Virus record (IMG/VR): IMGVR_UViG_3300030114_000040
Coordinates: 1-26,140 of that record
Reading direction: 5' to 3' (one strand)
Length of the DNA: 26,140 bases
Origin: a virus
Each line of letters opens with the position of its first letter. The first letter of the stretch is position 1. Below the pieces are notes generated by a model, which was given only the letters and a program-made list of their open reading frames with translations, did not search any database and was not told where the DNA came from. Made by a program: the position numbers and the translations under genes. Positions 1 through 6,646 of this stretch are shown here, piece after piece.

Positions 1-486
1 TTTTACGATCTTGCCTTGCGCTTTCTTGTACGCTACAAATGCACCGTCTGGGCACTGCGATAGTAAAAATCCGGTATTTTCATTGTGGTTGGCACTTCTC
101 AGGTTGGCACTTCTCAGGTTGGCACTTCTCAGGTCGGCACCGCTCAGGTCGGCACCGCTCAGGTCGGCACTTCTCAGGTCGGCACCGCTCAGGTCGGCAT
201 CGCTCAGGTTGGCACTTCTCAGGTTGGCACTTCTCAGGTCGGCACTGCTCAGGTTGGCACTTCTCAGGTTGGCACTTCTCAGGTCGGCACCGCTCAGGTC
301 GGCACCGCTCAGGTCGGCACTTCTCAGGTCGGCACCGCTCAGGTCGGCATCGCTCAGGTTGGCACCGCTTAGGTTGGCACTTCTATTATTTGCTTCTGCT
401 ATTGTATTTTTAATAGAATTATTTTCACATTCTAATTCAAAAAGTAATGATCCGAAAATTGATTTAATTTTAATTTTTGTTTCCAT
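1..486 (-). CDS. Pentapeptide-repeat protein (3' end beyond left edge)
   Basis: Reading the minus strand from the ATG at 486 gives 162 residues with no stop before the window edge, so the C-terminus is missing. Residues 1-36 form a short non-repeat head beginning METKIKIKSIFGSLLFELE. About 19 copies of A(N/D)L(S/R)(S/G/D) follow, the signature of pentapeptide-repeat right-handed beta-helices. From about residue 134 the repeats stop and a tail resembling the C-terminal domain of phage pentapeptide proteins begins (FLLSQCPDGAFVAYKK). Plus-strand reading frames over the same bases give only low-complexity Leu/Ala/Arg or Gly/Trp/His repeats and are antisense shadows. Its role is unknown: relatives include DNA-mimic gyrase inhibitors, but most phage examples are uncharacterised. 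It is the last gene of the leftward block seen here. Confidence 0.85.
   Translation of the reverse strand, partial: METKIKIKSIFGSLLFELECENNSIKNTIAEANNRSANLSGANLSDADLSGADLRSADLSGADLSGADLRSANLRSANLSSADLRSANLRSANLSDADLSGADLRSADLSGADLSGADLRSANLRSANLRSANHNENTGFLLSQCPDGAFVAYKKAQGKIVK
91..375. repeat. 15-bp tandem repeat array coding pentapeptides
   Basis: Nineteen uninterrupted 15-bp units run from 91 to 375 (for example GGCACTTCTCAGGTT and GGCACCGCTCAGGTC), with a partial unit after that. Units vary at only a few positions. Units 2-8 (106-210) are identical to units 12-18 (256-360), giving a 105-bp perfect direct repeat with a 150-bp period. Units are 53-73 percent G+C, far above the surrounding DNA. 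There are no spacers, so this is not a CRISPR array. The repeats are in phase with the minus-strand pentapeptide gene. Confidence 0.95.
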
Positions 487-512
487 TTTTGTTGGTTTAT
501 TGTTGGTTTGAT

Positions 513-803
513 TTACTTTTCGGATTTTACAAAAGTTCCATTTGCGTTTCGATTTCGGTGGAGTTTGGATTTCAAATTTACATTTGAATTTGAAAGAAGT
601 ACATTTAGATCTACATGATTTTTAATTTCGGATTTTAAGCCTTTAATCGTTAAATCCCTTGCAATAATCATTTGATCACGCAGGTTGATTTCTTTTTCAA
701 GTTTTACAATGCGGGCTTTTGACTCCCTGGATAACGATTTTTCAATGATTAAAAAACACACGACAAGTAAAACGGTAGCAATAACATAGATAGTTGATGT
801 CAT
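513..803 (-). CDS. Membrane-anchored coiled-coil protein, unknown
   Basis: This 96-aa protein is not recognised. Residues 4-20 form one hydrophobic segment (IYVIATVLLVVCFLII). It is followed by a charged, heptad-like helix rich in Lys/Glu/Leu to about residue 75, then a basic tail. The layout suggests an N-terminal membrane anchor with a coiled coil, possibly a small phage inner-membrane protein. It lies directly upstream of the pentapeptide gene (26 bp between its stop and that ATG) in the same leftward block, so the two are probably co-transcribed. Confidence 0.6.
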   Translation of the reverse strand: MTSTIYVIATVLLVVCFLIIEKSLSRESKARIVKLEKEINLRDQMIIARDLTIKGLKSEIKNHVDLNVLLSNSNVNLKSKLHRNRNANGTFVKSEK

Positions 804-833
804 AGGATTTGATTTTTTAATGATTAGTATTTG

Positions 834-917
834 TTAATTGATTTTAGAATCTGATTTAACGGCTATCACACAGAAGATTGTGAATAGTGAGTATGTGATT
901 ATCGATAACATTAACAT
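834..917 (-). CDS. Tiny membrane peptide (27 aa)
   Basis: A minus-strand ATG at 917 opens 27 codons ending in TAA at 834-836: MLMLSIITYSLFTIFCVIAV followed by KSDSKIN. It is almost wholly one hydrophobic segment with a polar tail. The start overlaps the last bases of the broken zinc-finger gene and is preceded by a purine-rich AAAGAGCAAGAACC stretch. It could be a genuine small phage membrane protein or a chance frame. No family assignment is possible at this length. Confidence 0.35.
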   Translation of the reverse strand: MLMLSIITYSLFTIFCVIAVKSDSKIN

Positions 918-1094
918 GGTTCTTGCTCTTTGTTGTAAAAGTCGTATTCTTCTTGTTCTCTAATTTTACAATCATCATGTATTTTATACTCTCCATCTAA
1001 TAATGGTTATTTACAATAGCTGCAACGATATTCATAAAAAATTCTTGAGTTGCGTTTAGCTTCTTTTTTTTTCTGACGCCGTTATTGAGTACAT
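911..1094 (-). pseudogene. Broken small zinc-finger-like gene
   Basis: From ATG 1094 the minus strand reads MYSITASEKK and hits a run of nine A (1064-1072). Moving one frame there gives KEAKRNSRIFYEYRCSYCK, an in-frame TAA at 1007-1009, then PLLDGEYKIHDDCK and a charged tail EYDFYNKEQEPC, ending at TAA 911-913. The joined product would carry CxxC and HxxC pairs, as in small treble-clef or zinc-ribbon proteins, and is charged and protein-like on both sides of the lesions. Two lesions (one indel in a homopolymer, one nonsense codon) suggest a decayed gene. Sequencing error in the A run is possible but would not explain the TAA. Confidence 0.45.
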
Positions 1095-1145
1095 AACTTT
1101 ATTTTTTTTAATCCCCGTGAAGCACGATAGGGCAGTTATTGAGAA

Positions 1146-1334
1146 TTAGATAAACTTTTCTAAATAAAAATCATTTTTGCGTAATCCGAAAGATAATAAT
1201 AAATCCATTACGATAGAAATACCATGGTTTACGATAATAACATTCTTTTCTTTATCATAAGAAAAAGATGTTTTAGAATTGATTAAAAACATACCAATGT
1301 TATTAATTTGAGTTGAAAAGACTAATGTGCTCAT
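1146..1334 (-). CDS. Hypothetical protein (62 aa)
   Basis: This small protein is not recognised. The open frame extends upstream to a TTG at 1388, but I prefer the ATG at 1334, giving a protein that begins MSTLVFSTQINNIGMFLI. It alternates hydrophobic and polar residues and ends FYLEKFI. No motif is visible. It sits alone between the broken zinc-finger gene and the HNH gene, with about 50 bp downstream and 128 bp upstream of the ATG, so it might have its own promoter. No exact TAnnTTTG was found there. Confidence 0.45.
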   Translation of the reverse strand: MSTLVFSTQINNIGMFLINSKTSFSYDKEKNVIIVNHGISIVMDLLLSFGLRKNDFYLEKFI

Positions 1335-1462
1335 AATACTATGTTTTAGTTGGTTTGTCTTATTGACCCTGTAAAAGTACAGTTTCAAAATGACATATGC
1401 AATTATTTAATGTTAAAAGATAAATATATTTTCAATAACATGAAAGATTTAACAAATTAAAG

Positions 1463-1873
1463 TTAGAATGGTGCTGAATTTACGACGTGGCGCAATTTTA
1501 AATTAGTTTCCGTGGTAAAAATTCTCTTTCCTTGTCTATTAACTTCTACGAACTTAATGTATTTCCTGACATTTTCAGTATTGGTAAGTAGCTGAATGTT
1601 TCCGATTTCGTAGCCCTTGCTTTCATCTATCCTGTCAATATGGAAACTATTCTTTTCAATACCCTTGCAATTTAAGTAGTTCGATTTAACACAAAATTCT
1701 TTGAATTGATCAATTGTTAAAGAAAATTCTTTTCCGCGTTCTTTTGCATGGTACTTTAGCGAAGTATAGGCGATGCGGATTGGGTTTGATTTCTTTTTCT
1801 GAATGTAATTACAGCGGGAGCATGTTTTACGATGCTTTTCTGACTCATTTTGATGGCACTTTATACACAACAT
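1463..1873 (-). CDS. HNH endonuclease with N-terminal zinc ribbon
   Basis: The 136-aa product begins with two CxxC pairs (C3/C6 and C18/C21), which would bind zinc. Residues 77-104 match the HNH/His-Me pattern common in phage nucleases: HIDRID at 78-83, then GYEIGNIQLLT and EN at about 100-101. H78 and D80 would form the metal site, with N92 and N101 as structural or catalytic asparagines. It would cut or nick DNA in the host cytoplasm. It is free-standing in the leftward block, so it may be a homing-type enzyme or a genuine phage nuclease. The start codon lies 8 bp after the upstream stop. Confidence 0.8.
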   Translation of the reverse strand: MLCIKCHQNESEKHRKTCSRCNYIQKKKSNPIRIAYTSLKYHAKERGKEFSLTIDQFKEFCVKSNYLNCKGIEKNSFHIDRIDESKGYEIGNIQLLTNTENVRKYIKFVEVNRQGKRIFTTETNLKLRHVVNSAPF

Positions 1874-1881
1874 AACTATAA

Positions 1882-2130
1882 TTATTTAGAAACATAAGGC
1901 CGTGACTTATCATTGCACCTGGTGCGTCGTATGTTGGTCACGTGGGTTGCTTCAACGCCTTTGTACTTTAAGACGATTAGTTTTGCGAGCTGCGAGTCGG
2001 TAAGTCGGATAGCAGGATAATCTTTATAGATTTCCTCTGCCACGGAAGTGTACCAGGTCAAAGTGTCTTGCTTGATACCTTTTATCGATTCCATTTCATC
2101 TATCGATAATATTTTTTTTTGATTTTTCAT
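1882..2130 (-). CDS. Hypothetical protein (82 aa)
   Basis: This product is not recognised. It starts MKNQKKILSIDEMESIKGIK and is predicted mainly helical. A central segment (IRLTDSQLAKLIVLKYKGVEATHVTNIRR) resembles a helix-turn-helix: DSQLAKLIVLKYKG could be the first helices and ATHVTNIRRTR a basic recognition helix. A small DNA-binding role is therefore conceivable but unproven. It lies between the DUF551-like gene (16-bp gap) and the HNH gene (8-bp gap), in one transcription unit. Confidence 0.6.
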   Translation of the reverse strand: MKNQKKILSIDEMESIKGIKQDTLTWYTSVAEEIYKDYPAIRLTDSQLAKLIVLKYKGVEATHVTNIRRTRCNDKSRPYVSK

Positions 2131-2146
2131 TTTGGTTAATTATTAT

Positions 2147-2461
2147 TTATTTTAGTTCTATTGGTCTCCATGAAATAACTTTTAGCCCACATTGTTGCTC
2201 AATTGAGAATAAAAACATCTCTTTTTCTTTTACAATCAACTTATCATGATCATAAAAAGTTTCTGATTTCGGGCTATCTTTCGTACCTGAAGCTAATACT
2301 TTTACCTGAACAATTTCATCGATTTCCGGAAGATCTTCATCAACCGGAATCCAACGTTGTGCAAGTGAAACACCGGCTTTAAATGAATTTAATTTACATC
2401 GACTTATTCCGCCATCTAGCGACATTGCATGAATACTTGCTGACTCTTTAATTGTTTTCAT
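2147..2461 (-). CDS. DUF551-like protein
   Basis: The 104-aa protein has a variable N-terminal 34 residues and then a segment opening RWIPVDEDLPE and closing VISWRPIELK. This matches the frame of the DUF551 family (WIPV..xLPE at the start, a Trp-containing strand at the end), common in phages and of unknown function. The start codon overlaps the upstream gene's stop in an ATGA arrangement (2458-2461), indicating coupled translation. It is likely a cytoplasmic accessory protein. Confidence 0.65.
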   Translation of the reverse strand: MKTIKESASIHAMSLDGGISRCKLNSFKAGVSLAQRWIPVDEDLPEIDEIVQVKVLASGTKDSPKSETFYDHDKLIVKEKEMFLFSIEQQCGLKVISWRPIELK

Positions 2462-2727
2462 TCTTTCACAAAATAAAGTGGTTTATTACTAAGATTCTCC
2501 GGATCATTACCAAAACAGCAAGGGCGTGTTGGTAGTTGTTTTGTGATTGTAAGTTTTAGCTTGTTATCTCTATGAGTTGCAAAGCAAAGTCCTGTACATT
2601 CAAATAAACACCTAACACACGGTCTTATGTCGTTTGGGTTATTTACGCCCACTTCTTTTGCCAACACCTTAACTCCTTCAATTCTCCCGGTACATCCCGG
2701 AGCAATGAAAATTCTTTTATCTTTCAT
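2458..2727 (-). CDS. Cysteine-rich hypothetical protein (89 aa)
   Basis: The open frame runs up to an ATG at 2787, but the first 20 codons there overlap a separate small membrane gene. The ATG at 2727 lies one base after that gene's TAG, so I take it as the start: MKDKRIFIAPGCTGRIEGVK. Cysteines cluster in CVRCLFECTGLC, with a further CC pair near residue 71, suggesting a metal-binding or redox fold. No family is recognised. Its stop overlaps the DUF551-like start (ATGA). Confidence 0.65.
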   Translation of the reverse strand: MKDKRIFIAPGCTGRIEGVKVLAKEVGVNNPNDIRPCVRCLFECTGLCFATHRDNKLKLTITKQLPTRPCCFGNDPENLSNKPLYFVKE

Positions 2728-2728
2728 T

Positions 2729-2842
2729 CTATTTTTTAATTCGTTTCTTACTTTGTTTTGAAAATTCGTTTTTGATGTAAAATGCAATTATCGCCAACAA
2801 TAGCAATGATGCAAAAATTAGAGGTGTGTAGTTTGTTCTCAT
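2729..2842 (-). CDS. Small membrane protein (37 aa)
   Basis: The minus-strand ATG at 2842 opens 37 codons ending in TAG at 2729-2731. The peptide is MRTNYTPLIFASLLLLAIIA followed by FYIKNEFSKQSKKRIKK: one clear transmembrane helix (residues 8-22) with a strongly basic C-terminus that should face the cytoplasm. It sits 5 bp downstream of the preceding gene and 1 bp upstream of the next ATG, exactly the spacing expected in this operon. Function is unknown. Confidence 0.6.
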   Translation of the reverse strand: MRTNYTPLIFASLLLLAIIAFYIKNEFSKQSKKRIKK

Positions 2843-2847
2843 GGTGT

Positions 2848-3045
2848 TTATTTATTACGTAATATCCAATTTTTACCGTTTAAATGACAACAATCTTTTG
2901 TCCTACAATAGGCTTTCCCGTTTTCTTCTAAATCCAAAGAAAAGTATAACCCGTTAATTTCTATTATTCTATATTTTTTACCAGGTGTTAAATAATTACA
3001 ACATCCTTTCGGTGGTATGGCGAACTTTGGATTTTTAGCATTCAT
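2848..3045 (-). CDS. Small phage protein with CxxxCCHLNG-type motif
   Basis: The 65-aa product contains two CC pairs (CCNYLTPGKKY near the start and RTKDCCHLNGKNWIL near the end) flanking beta-strand-like sequence (YRIIEINGLYFSLDL). The pattern of an NYLT.GK.Y strand, an acidic turn and a terminal C..HLNG.xW resembles a widespread class of small uncharacterised phage proteins, probably a small SH3-like barrel. It is the first gene behind the promoter at 3090-3121, so it is likely well expressed early. Confidence 0.65.
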   Translation of the reverse strand: MNAKNPKFAIPPKGCCNYLTPGKKYRIIEINGLYFSLDLEENGKAYCRTKDCCHLNGKNWILRNK

Positions 3046-3089
3046 AATTTATTAATTTTAATTGTTTGTGGTTTGATTAATTAGTGAGA

Positions 3090-3121
3090 CAAAAATATAT
3101 CTTTAAACTAACATTACCAAA
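3090..3121 (-). promoter_or_regulatory. Bacteroidota-type promoter
   Basis: On the minus strand a -33 TTTG (3118-3121) and a -7 TATTTTTG, matching TAnnTTTG (3090-3097), are separated by exactly 20 bp, the best-formed promoter in the window. It points left toward the 65-aa gene that starts at 3045, leaving about 35-40 nt of A/T-rich leader. It would drive the small-gene operon independently of the helicase transcript. Confidence 0.65.
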
Positions 3122-3157
3122 GAAGATATGTTAAAAGAATAATTTATTTTCAATTGA

Positions 3158-4609
3158 TTAAAACGGAAATAGATTTTTACTTTCAACTTCCGGAGCTTCT
3201 TCTCCTACAAGCTCACCAATGGAGGACGCCTTTTGCCTGCACATTGAAATTGAGTAGTACGCCTTATTGCTTTCAAGTCTGCAGCTTGAGAATAATTCTG
3301 TCATCGCTTCTCCAACCGATTTTTTTTGCTCCCGGGTTGGTTCGTTCTTGAATAGACTACTTGATACTTTTTTTACTGTCGTATACGTTCCCGATCCGAT
3401 CCCGAATAAGGAATCTGAATTAAGCAGTATTTCGTTCTTTATCTCATTGCAATCCTTGGTTGCTAATCCATCAACAAAATCAAAAGAATCGTACCACTTT
3501 TGCCAGTCACTTTCCGGGGTTGCGTTTGTGCAGAATTGCAACCATAAACTATAAATATCATCGAAACTTAATTGTTCCGGCTTTGCTTCTATATTAATGG
3601 CAAAAAATCTGCGCTCGCTATCATCCTGCACGAAATCAATTATATCATCATTGGAAGTGAAAAAATAAAAGCGTTTACACTTAATATTAATAACCTGTCT
3701 GAATTTTGGATTATAGTTACAGGAGCTTGAAGTTAATATCCTTTTTATTGCCCCATAAGATTTTTTAGTATCTTTCGGCATTGCTTCATCAAGTAGAACG
3801 GCATTGTACAGGGCTGCCAGGGGTAAATCGTGATCATTGTATGACATTTCAGTACTCAATGTACTTTCATATTTCCCGTAATAATCAAACTTATCCCCGT
3901 TCAGGATGGTAACTATTGCCCTGGCTATTGTAGTTTTACCCGTCTGTTTTGATTTGCTCCACAAATAAATGCATTTGTTCATCGATGGATTATGCCGATC
4001 ATGTCTTACCTGACAAACATAATAGCGAAGTGCGTCAACCTCTTTTTCAGTGAATCCCCAAATTTTACGAATTTTTGAGACTGCTTCTAAATATTTTTTG
4101 TGATCCGGCTTTTCCTTAAATATCTTTGCCACATTTTCAGCAAGGTTGCGCCGGCAGATTACACCGTTCCAGCTTATATCTGCTATTGATTCTGCTTCAC
4201 TTGCAATTTTTCCGGCCCGATCCAAGCGTTGACAATAATAAAAGAAGTTTGAGAGAACAGGAAAACTATCTATTTTCTTTTTGTCATAAAAAACCGGCTC
4301 GGATATACATTTGCGCATCGCTGTTACTATCGACTCATAAAGATACTCTTGTGAGCCCACATTTAAGCTCTCAGCCCATTTGTGAATCCCACCGATATAA
4401 ACTATATCTATAATCTCAGAGCTCGGCAAATCGTTTAGTCTATTGCCGTTTCGGATGAATACATCTTTGTGAGTTTCTTCGGGGTATGCATCCCAACACA
4501 TCAACTCATTTACTTTTGATAATATGGTATTTTCCTTTAAATTCTGTTTTTGTTTCTGTGGTGCCGAAAAATCAAATACTTCTACTTCTACTTCTACCTC
4601 ATCAATCAT
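3158..4609 (-). CDS. SF3-type replicative helicase (VirE/D5-like)
   Basis: The 483-aa protein carries a P-loop ATPase of the phage VirE/D5 helicase type. Walker A is at about residues 218-227 (SKSKQTGKTT), Walker B at 270-276 (AVLLDEA), a sensor-like strand at 315-320 (YFFTSN), and the DDSERRFFAINI element at about 329-340 that usually supplies arginine contacts. The N-terminal 200 residues are helical and lack an evident primase (AEP or Toprim) motif, so priming may come from another protein. It would unwind DNA during phage replication. The N-terminus has an EVEVEVEV stretch coded by hexanucleotide repeats. Its ATG overlaps the upstream stop (ATGA), so translation is coupled. Confidence 0.85.
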   Translation of the reverse strand: MIDEVEVEVEVFDFSAPQKQKQNLKENTILSKVNELMCWDAYPEETHKDVFIRNGNRLNDLPSSEIIDIVYIGGIHKWAESLNVGSQEYLYESIVTAMRKCISEPVFYDKKKIDSFPVLSNFFYYCQRLDRAGKIASEAESIADISWNGVICRRNLAENVAKIFKEKPDHKKYLEAVSKIRKIWGFTEKEVDALRYYVCQVRHDRHNPSMNKCIYLWSKSKQTGKTTIARAIVTILNGDKFDYYGKYESTLSTEMSYNDHDLPLAALYNAVLLDEAMPKDTKKSYGAIKRILTSSSCNYNPKFRQVINIKCKRFYFFTSNDDIIDFVQDDSERRFFAINIEAKPEQLSFDDIYSLWLQFCTNATPESDWQKWYDSFDFVDGLATKDCNEIKNEILLNSDSLFGIGSGTYTTVKKVSSSLFKNEPTREQKKSVGEAMTELFSSCRLESNKAYYSISMCRQKASSIGELVGEEAPEVESKNLFPF

Positions 4610-5016
4610 AAGTTTAAATTTAAAGGTTTAACTTTGACTCCGTTACCGTCCATATTATCGATGTATACTTCCATTGCTCCGAATGTTCCAAAGTTTTGAT
4701 TGGCTCTAAGGTTTGCAATTCCGACTATTGGACTATCGGTATAATTCTCATCTATAGGATAGTAAATCAGTATTCCATTTGCTTTAAATCCTATTGCTTT
4801 ATCATATTTAGATACTGCGTAATTTACAAAAGATTGATGTTGAATGCTCGTATTTTTGAGAAGTACGGGTAGAACATCATTTTTTAGAAAAAGTATTTCG
4901 TTTTGCATCATCTGAAAGGCATACTCTTTGTCCGGAGATATAGTTGATAAATACTTTTCTTTCCCGGCTATGAGTTTTTTCAACTTCATAACCTCTAAAC
5001 TGTCGTAGTTGCTCAT
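4606..5016 (-). CDS. Hypothetical protein coupled to helicase
   Basis: This 136-aa product is not recognised. The first 60 residues are helical and Lys/Glu/Leu-rich. The rest is predicted beta-rich with a distinctive segment VGIANLRANQNFGTFGAMEV. No catalytic motif is evident. Its stop overlaps the helicase start by 4 bp and the methyltransferase stop is 13 bp upstream, placing it in the replication operon. A helper role for the helicase is possible but only inferred from position. Confidence 0.6.
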   Translation of the reverse strand: MSNYDSLEVMKLKKLIAGKEKYLSTISPDKEYAFQMMQNEILFLKNDVLPVLLKNTSIQHQSFVNYAVSKYDKAIGFKANGILIYYPIDENYTDSPIVGIANLRANQNFGTFGAMEVYIDNMDGNGVKVKPLNLNL

Positions 5017-5029
5017 TATATGTTATATT

Positions 5030-5713
5030 TTAAAATAAGGTTAATTGACTTTCGTAAATTCTAAAGCGTTCTAAGGCACTTTTAAAGTAGTCTTGATCTA
5101 ACTCCAATATGGTTAAGTTTCTGCGCTCCATGTGGCAAGCTATGGCGTTGGACATACTTCCACCAAAACAATCGAGGATAGTATCTGTTGGTTTGGTGTA
5201 GTTTTGAATAATCCAACGGTATAGATCAATGGGCTTTTGGGTGACGTGTATTCTATCTAATTGATTTGGACTTAATTTATAAATTCCATTTTTCAAATTA
5301 GTAAAAGCAATTTCAGCCTCTGAAAAATCACGCCCTAAAAGAGTCTCGCCTTTATCCCATATTATACCATCGTATTTTTTAAAATCAACTACTCTTTTAA
5401 GTTTTGGATTATAAATAGTCGACCATTCAAAATAATTACCACCAAAAATAATGTAATTATCTGCAGTTAATTTACACAAATTAAACCAACTTAAATCAGG
5501 AGTCCAATTATCCCATGATTGTATTTTATTCGGTTTTATGGTTTTTCTTCCTCCCATATTCATTTTTGTAACTCCTATCCCGTACGGTGGGTCACTCAAA
5601 TTCAAATCAAACTCATTATCTTTCAATCCTGCCATAAACTCATTGCAGTCCCCTTGTAAGAATCGAATACTCCTATCGTTTGAAAAGTATTCTGTATCGC
5701 TAATTTTTATCAT
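5030..5713 (-). CDS. DNA methyltransferase, beta class (m6A or m4C)
   Basis: The 227-aa enzyme has motif IV DPPYG at residues 41-45 near the N-terminus. The motif X region TQKP is at 158-161 and the SAM-binding motif I as DCFGGS at 181-186, followed by ELDQDYF. The order IV, target region, X, I defines the beta class of amino-methyltransferases, which methylate adenine N6 or cytosine N4. I start it at the ATG at 5713. An upstream TTG at 5731 would overlap the preceding gene. No restriction enzyme lies beside it, so it is an orphan, plausibly protecting phage DNA from host restriction or marking replication. Confidence 0.9.
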   Translation of the reverse strand: MIKISDTEYFSNDRSIRFLQGDCNEFMAGLKDNEFDLNLSDPPYGIGVTKMNMGGRKTIKPNKIQSWDNWTPDLSWFNLCKLTADNYIIFGGNYFEWSTIYNPKLKRVVDFKKYDGIIWDKGETLLGRDFSEAEIAFTNLKNGIYKLSPNQLDRIHVTQKPIDLYRWIIQNYTKPTDTILDCFGGSMSNAIACHMERRNLTILELDQDYFKSALERFRIYESQLTLF

Positions 5714-5724
5714 GATATAATAAT

Positions 5725-6099
5725 TTAACAATATGCGAAACCTCTATCTTTTCTAAACCCTTGAAATAAATTAAACGAATAACTTACATATCTTAAATTA
5801 TCTTTCCTATTATTCGATCTATTGCCGTCAATATGATCTACGACCATGCGCTTTTTTAATTTTAGTCTTTTTATTTTTGTGTTAAGTACAAAATTTTCTG
5901 CAACTATTTGATGAATATATACTACTCTCAATGTTCCATGTTTACCAGTAAGTGTAGTTTTTGTATACCCTTCCAGATCAGAACTACAATTAAGTATTTT
6001 TTCATTTTTACACTTAAAACTTTTAATCCTTCCAAAATTACTAACCTGATAAATTCCCCTGTACCCGGGTGTATCTTTCCAAATCTCGTTTTCAATCAT
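5725..6099 (-). CDS. NUMOD4-HNH homing-type endonuclease
   Basis: Residues 5-28 (EIWKDTPGYRGIYQVSNFG onward) are a textbook NUMOD4 DNA-binding motif. The HNH nuclease follows, with HQIVAENF at 63-70, DHIDGNRSNN at 88-97 and DNLRYV at 100-105. H63, H89 and N101 are the likely catalytic/metal residues. At 124 aa it is shorter than most family members and lacks recognisable NUMOD1 repeats at the C-terminus. It would make site-specific cuts, typically to spread itself between phages. It lies 11 bp upstream of the methyltransferase start, as a free-standing gene rather than within an intron. Confidence 0.88.
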   Translation of the reverse strand: MIENEIWKDTPGYRGIYQVSNFGRIKSFKCKNEKILNCSSDLEGYTKTTLTGKHGTLRVVYIHQIVAENFVLNTKIKRLKLKKRMVVDHIDGNRSNNRKDNLRYVSYSFNLFQGFRKDRGFAYC

Positions 6100-6142
6100 A
6101 TCATTTTTTTAAAATTTTTATAATTAGTTTTGCCAAAAAATA

Positions 6143-6295
6143 CTACAGCTTTATAAACGTAGTATTTAATAGCTTTCTCGTTTCTACCTTACCATCTTTA
6201 ATCCAATTATAAACAGTTGCAACGGTTACATCACAATATTCCGCATAGTCGGGGATAGACAGATATACATTTCCAGATATATTAACTTTATTCAT
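6143..6295 (-). CDS. Small helix-turn-helix (MerR/excisionase-like) protein
   Basis: The 50-aa protein MNKVNISGNVYLSIPDYAEY... contains a winged-HTH of the excisionase/HTH_17 kind: YLSIPDYAEYCDVTVATVYNWIKDGKVE, with VTVATVYNWI as recognition helix and GKVETRK as wing. An alternative in-frame ATG at 6325 would add ten residues (MVIFYIKNLK). The shorter form has the usual family spacing and an A-rich leader. It is the first gene of the leftward block behind the control region, so it could regulate the divergent promoters or act as an excisionase. Confidence 0.7.
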   Translation of the reverse strand: MNKVNISGNVYLSIPDYAEYCDVTVATVYNWIKDGKVETRKLLNTTFIKL

Positions 6296-6387
6296 TTTCA
6301 AATTTTTAATGTAAAAAATTACCATCTATTCAAATGGCTAAACTATTCTATAACAATACTCCTTTTGGCTTAATCCTAAAGGCGATG

Positions 6388-6395
6388 CAAATATA
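6388..6395 (-). promoter_or_regulatory. Leftward promoter -7 box (TATATTTG)
   Basis: The minus strand reads TATATTTGCA here, an exact TAnnTTTG followed by the usual GC. It lies about 93 bp ahead of the HTH gene's ATG and would drive the leftward block. No TTTG is present at the expected -33 spacing, so it may need an activator or be weak. Confidence 0.5.
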
Positions 6396-6488
6396 AGACA
6401 ATTTTATAACATTAGTACTATTTCTCCGCTTATTTTTTAAAAATAGTTATGAACACCCCGAAAAATATTATTTTCTTCATAATAATAT

Positions 6489-6513
6489 GTTAATAATATT
6501 AGTTAATAATATT
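6489..6513. repeat. Direct repeat GTTAATAATATT, possible operator
   Basis: The 12-mer GTTAATAATATT occurs at 6489-6500 and again at 6502-6513, one base apart. A related GTTAATATTATT lies near 6543-6555. The words are partly palindromic (AATATT) and lie between the divergent promoters, where regulator sites would be expected. Given the extreme AT content, chance similarity is a real alternative. Confidence 0.35.
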
Positions 6514-6638
6514 GTAAAATGCTAATTATCAGATAAAATTTTAGTTAATATTATTTATTATTTGCATTATAAAAATAATATTCCGATCAAAACCCACATA
6601 CATTATTCATTTAAATTACCACTATTAAAATAATTTTG

Positions 6639-6646
6639 TACATTTG
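6639..6646 (+). promoter_or_regulatory. Late promoter -7 box (TACATTTG)
   Basis: TACATTTGCA is an exact TAnnTTTG, overlapped just upstream by a second match TAATTTTG at 6631-6638. It lies 21 bp before the terminase small-subunit ATG, giving a short A-rich leader. No clear -33 TTTG is visible at the expected spacing, so late activation by a phage factor is plausible. Confidence 0.55.

Noticed and set aside
91-375. CRISPR array
   Set aside because: Units are 15 bp, directly abutting, with no spacers and with coding periodicity.
11-511. Plus-strand open frames over the repeat array (Leu/Ala/Arg, Gly/Trp/His and Val/Gly/Thr repeats)
   Set aside because: They are antisense to a minus-strand frame that gives a clean pentapeptide-repeat protein with sensible non-repeat ends. 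All frames stay open only because of the 15-bp period.
3154-3554. Plus-strand frames opposite the helicase gene
   Set aside because: They overlap a well-supported ATPase gene on the other strand and show no recognisable motif.
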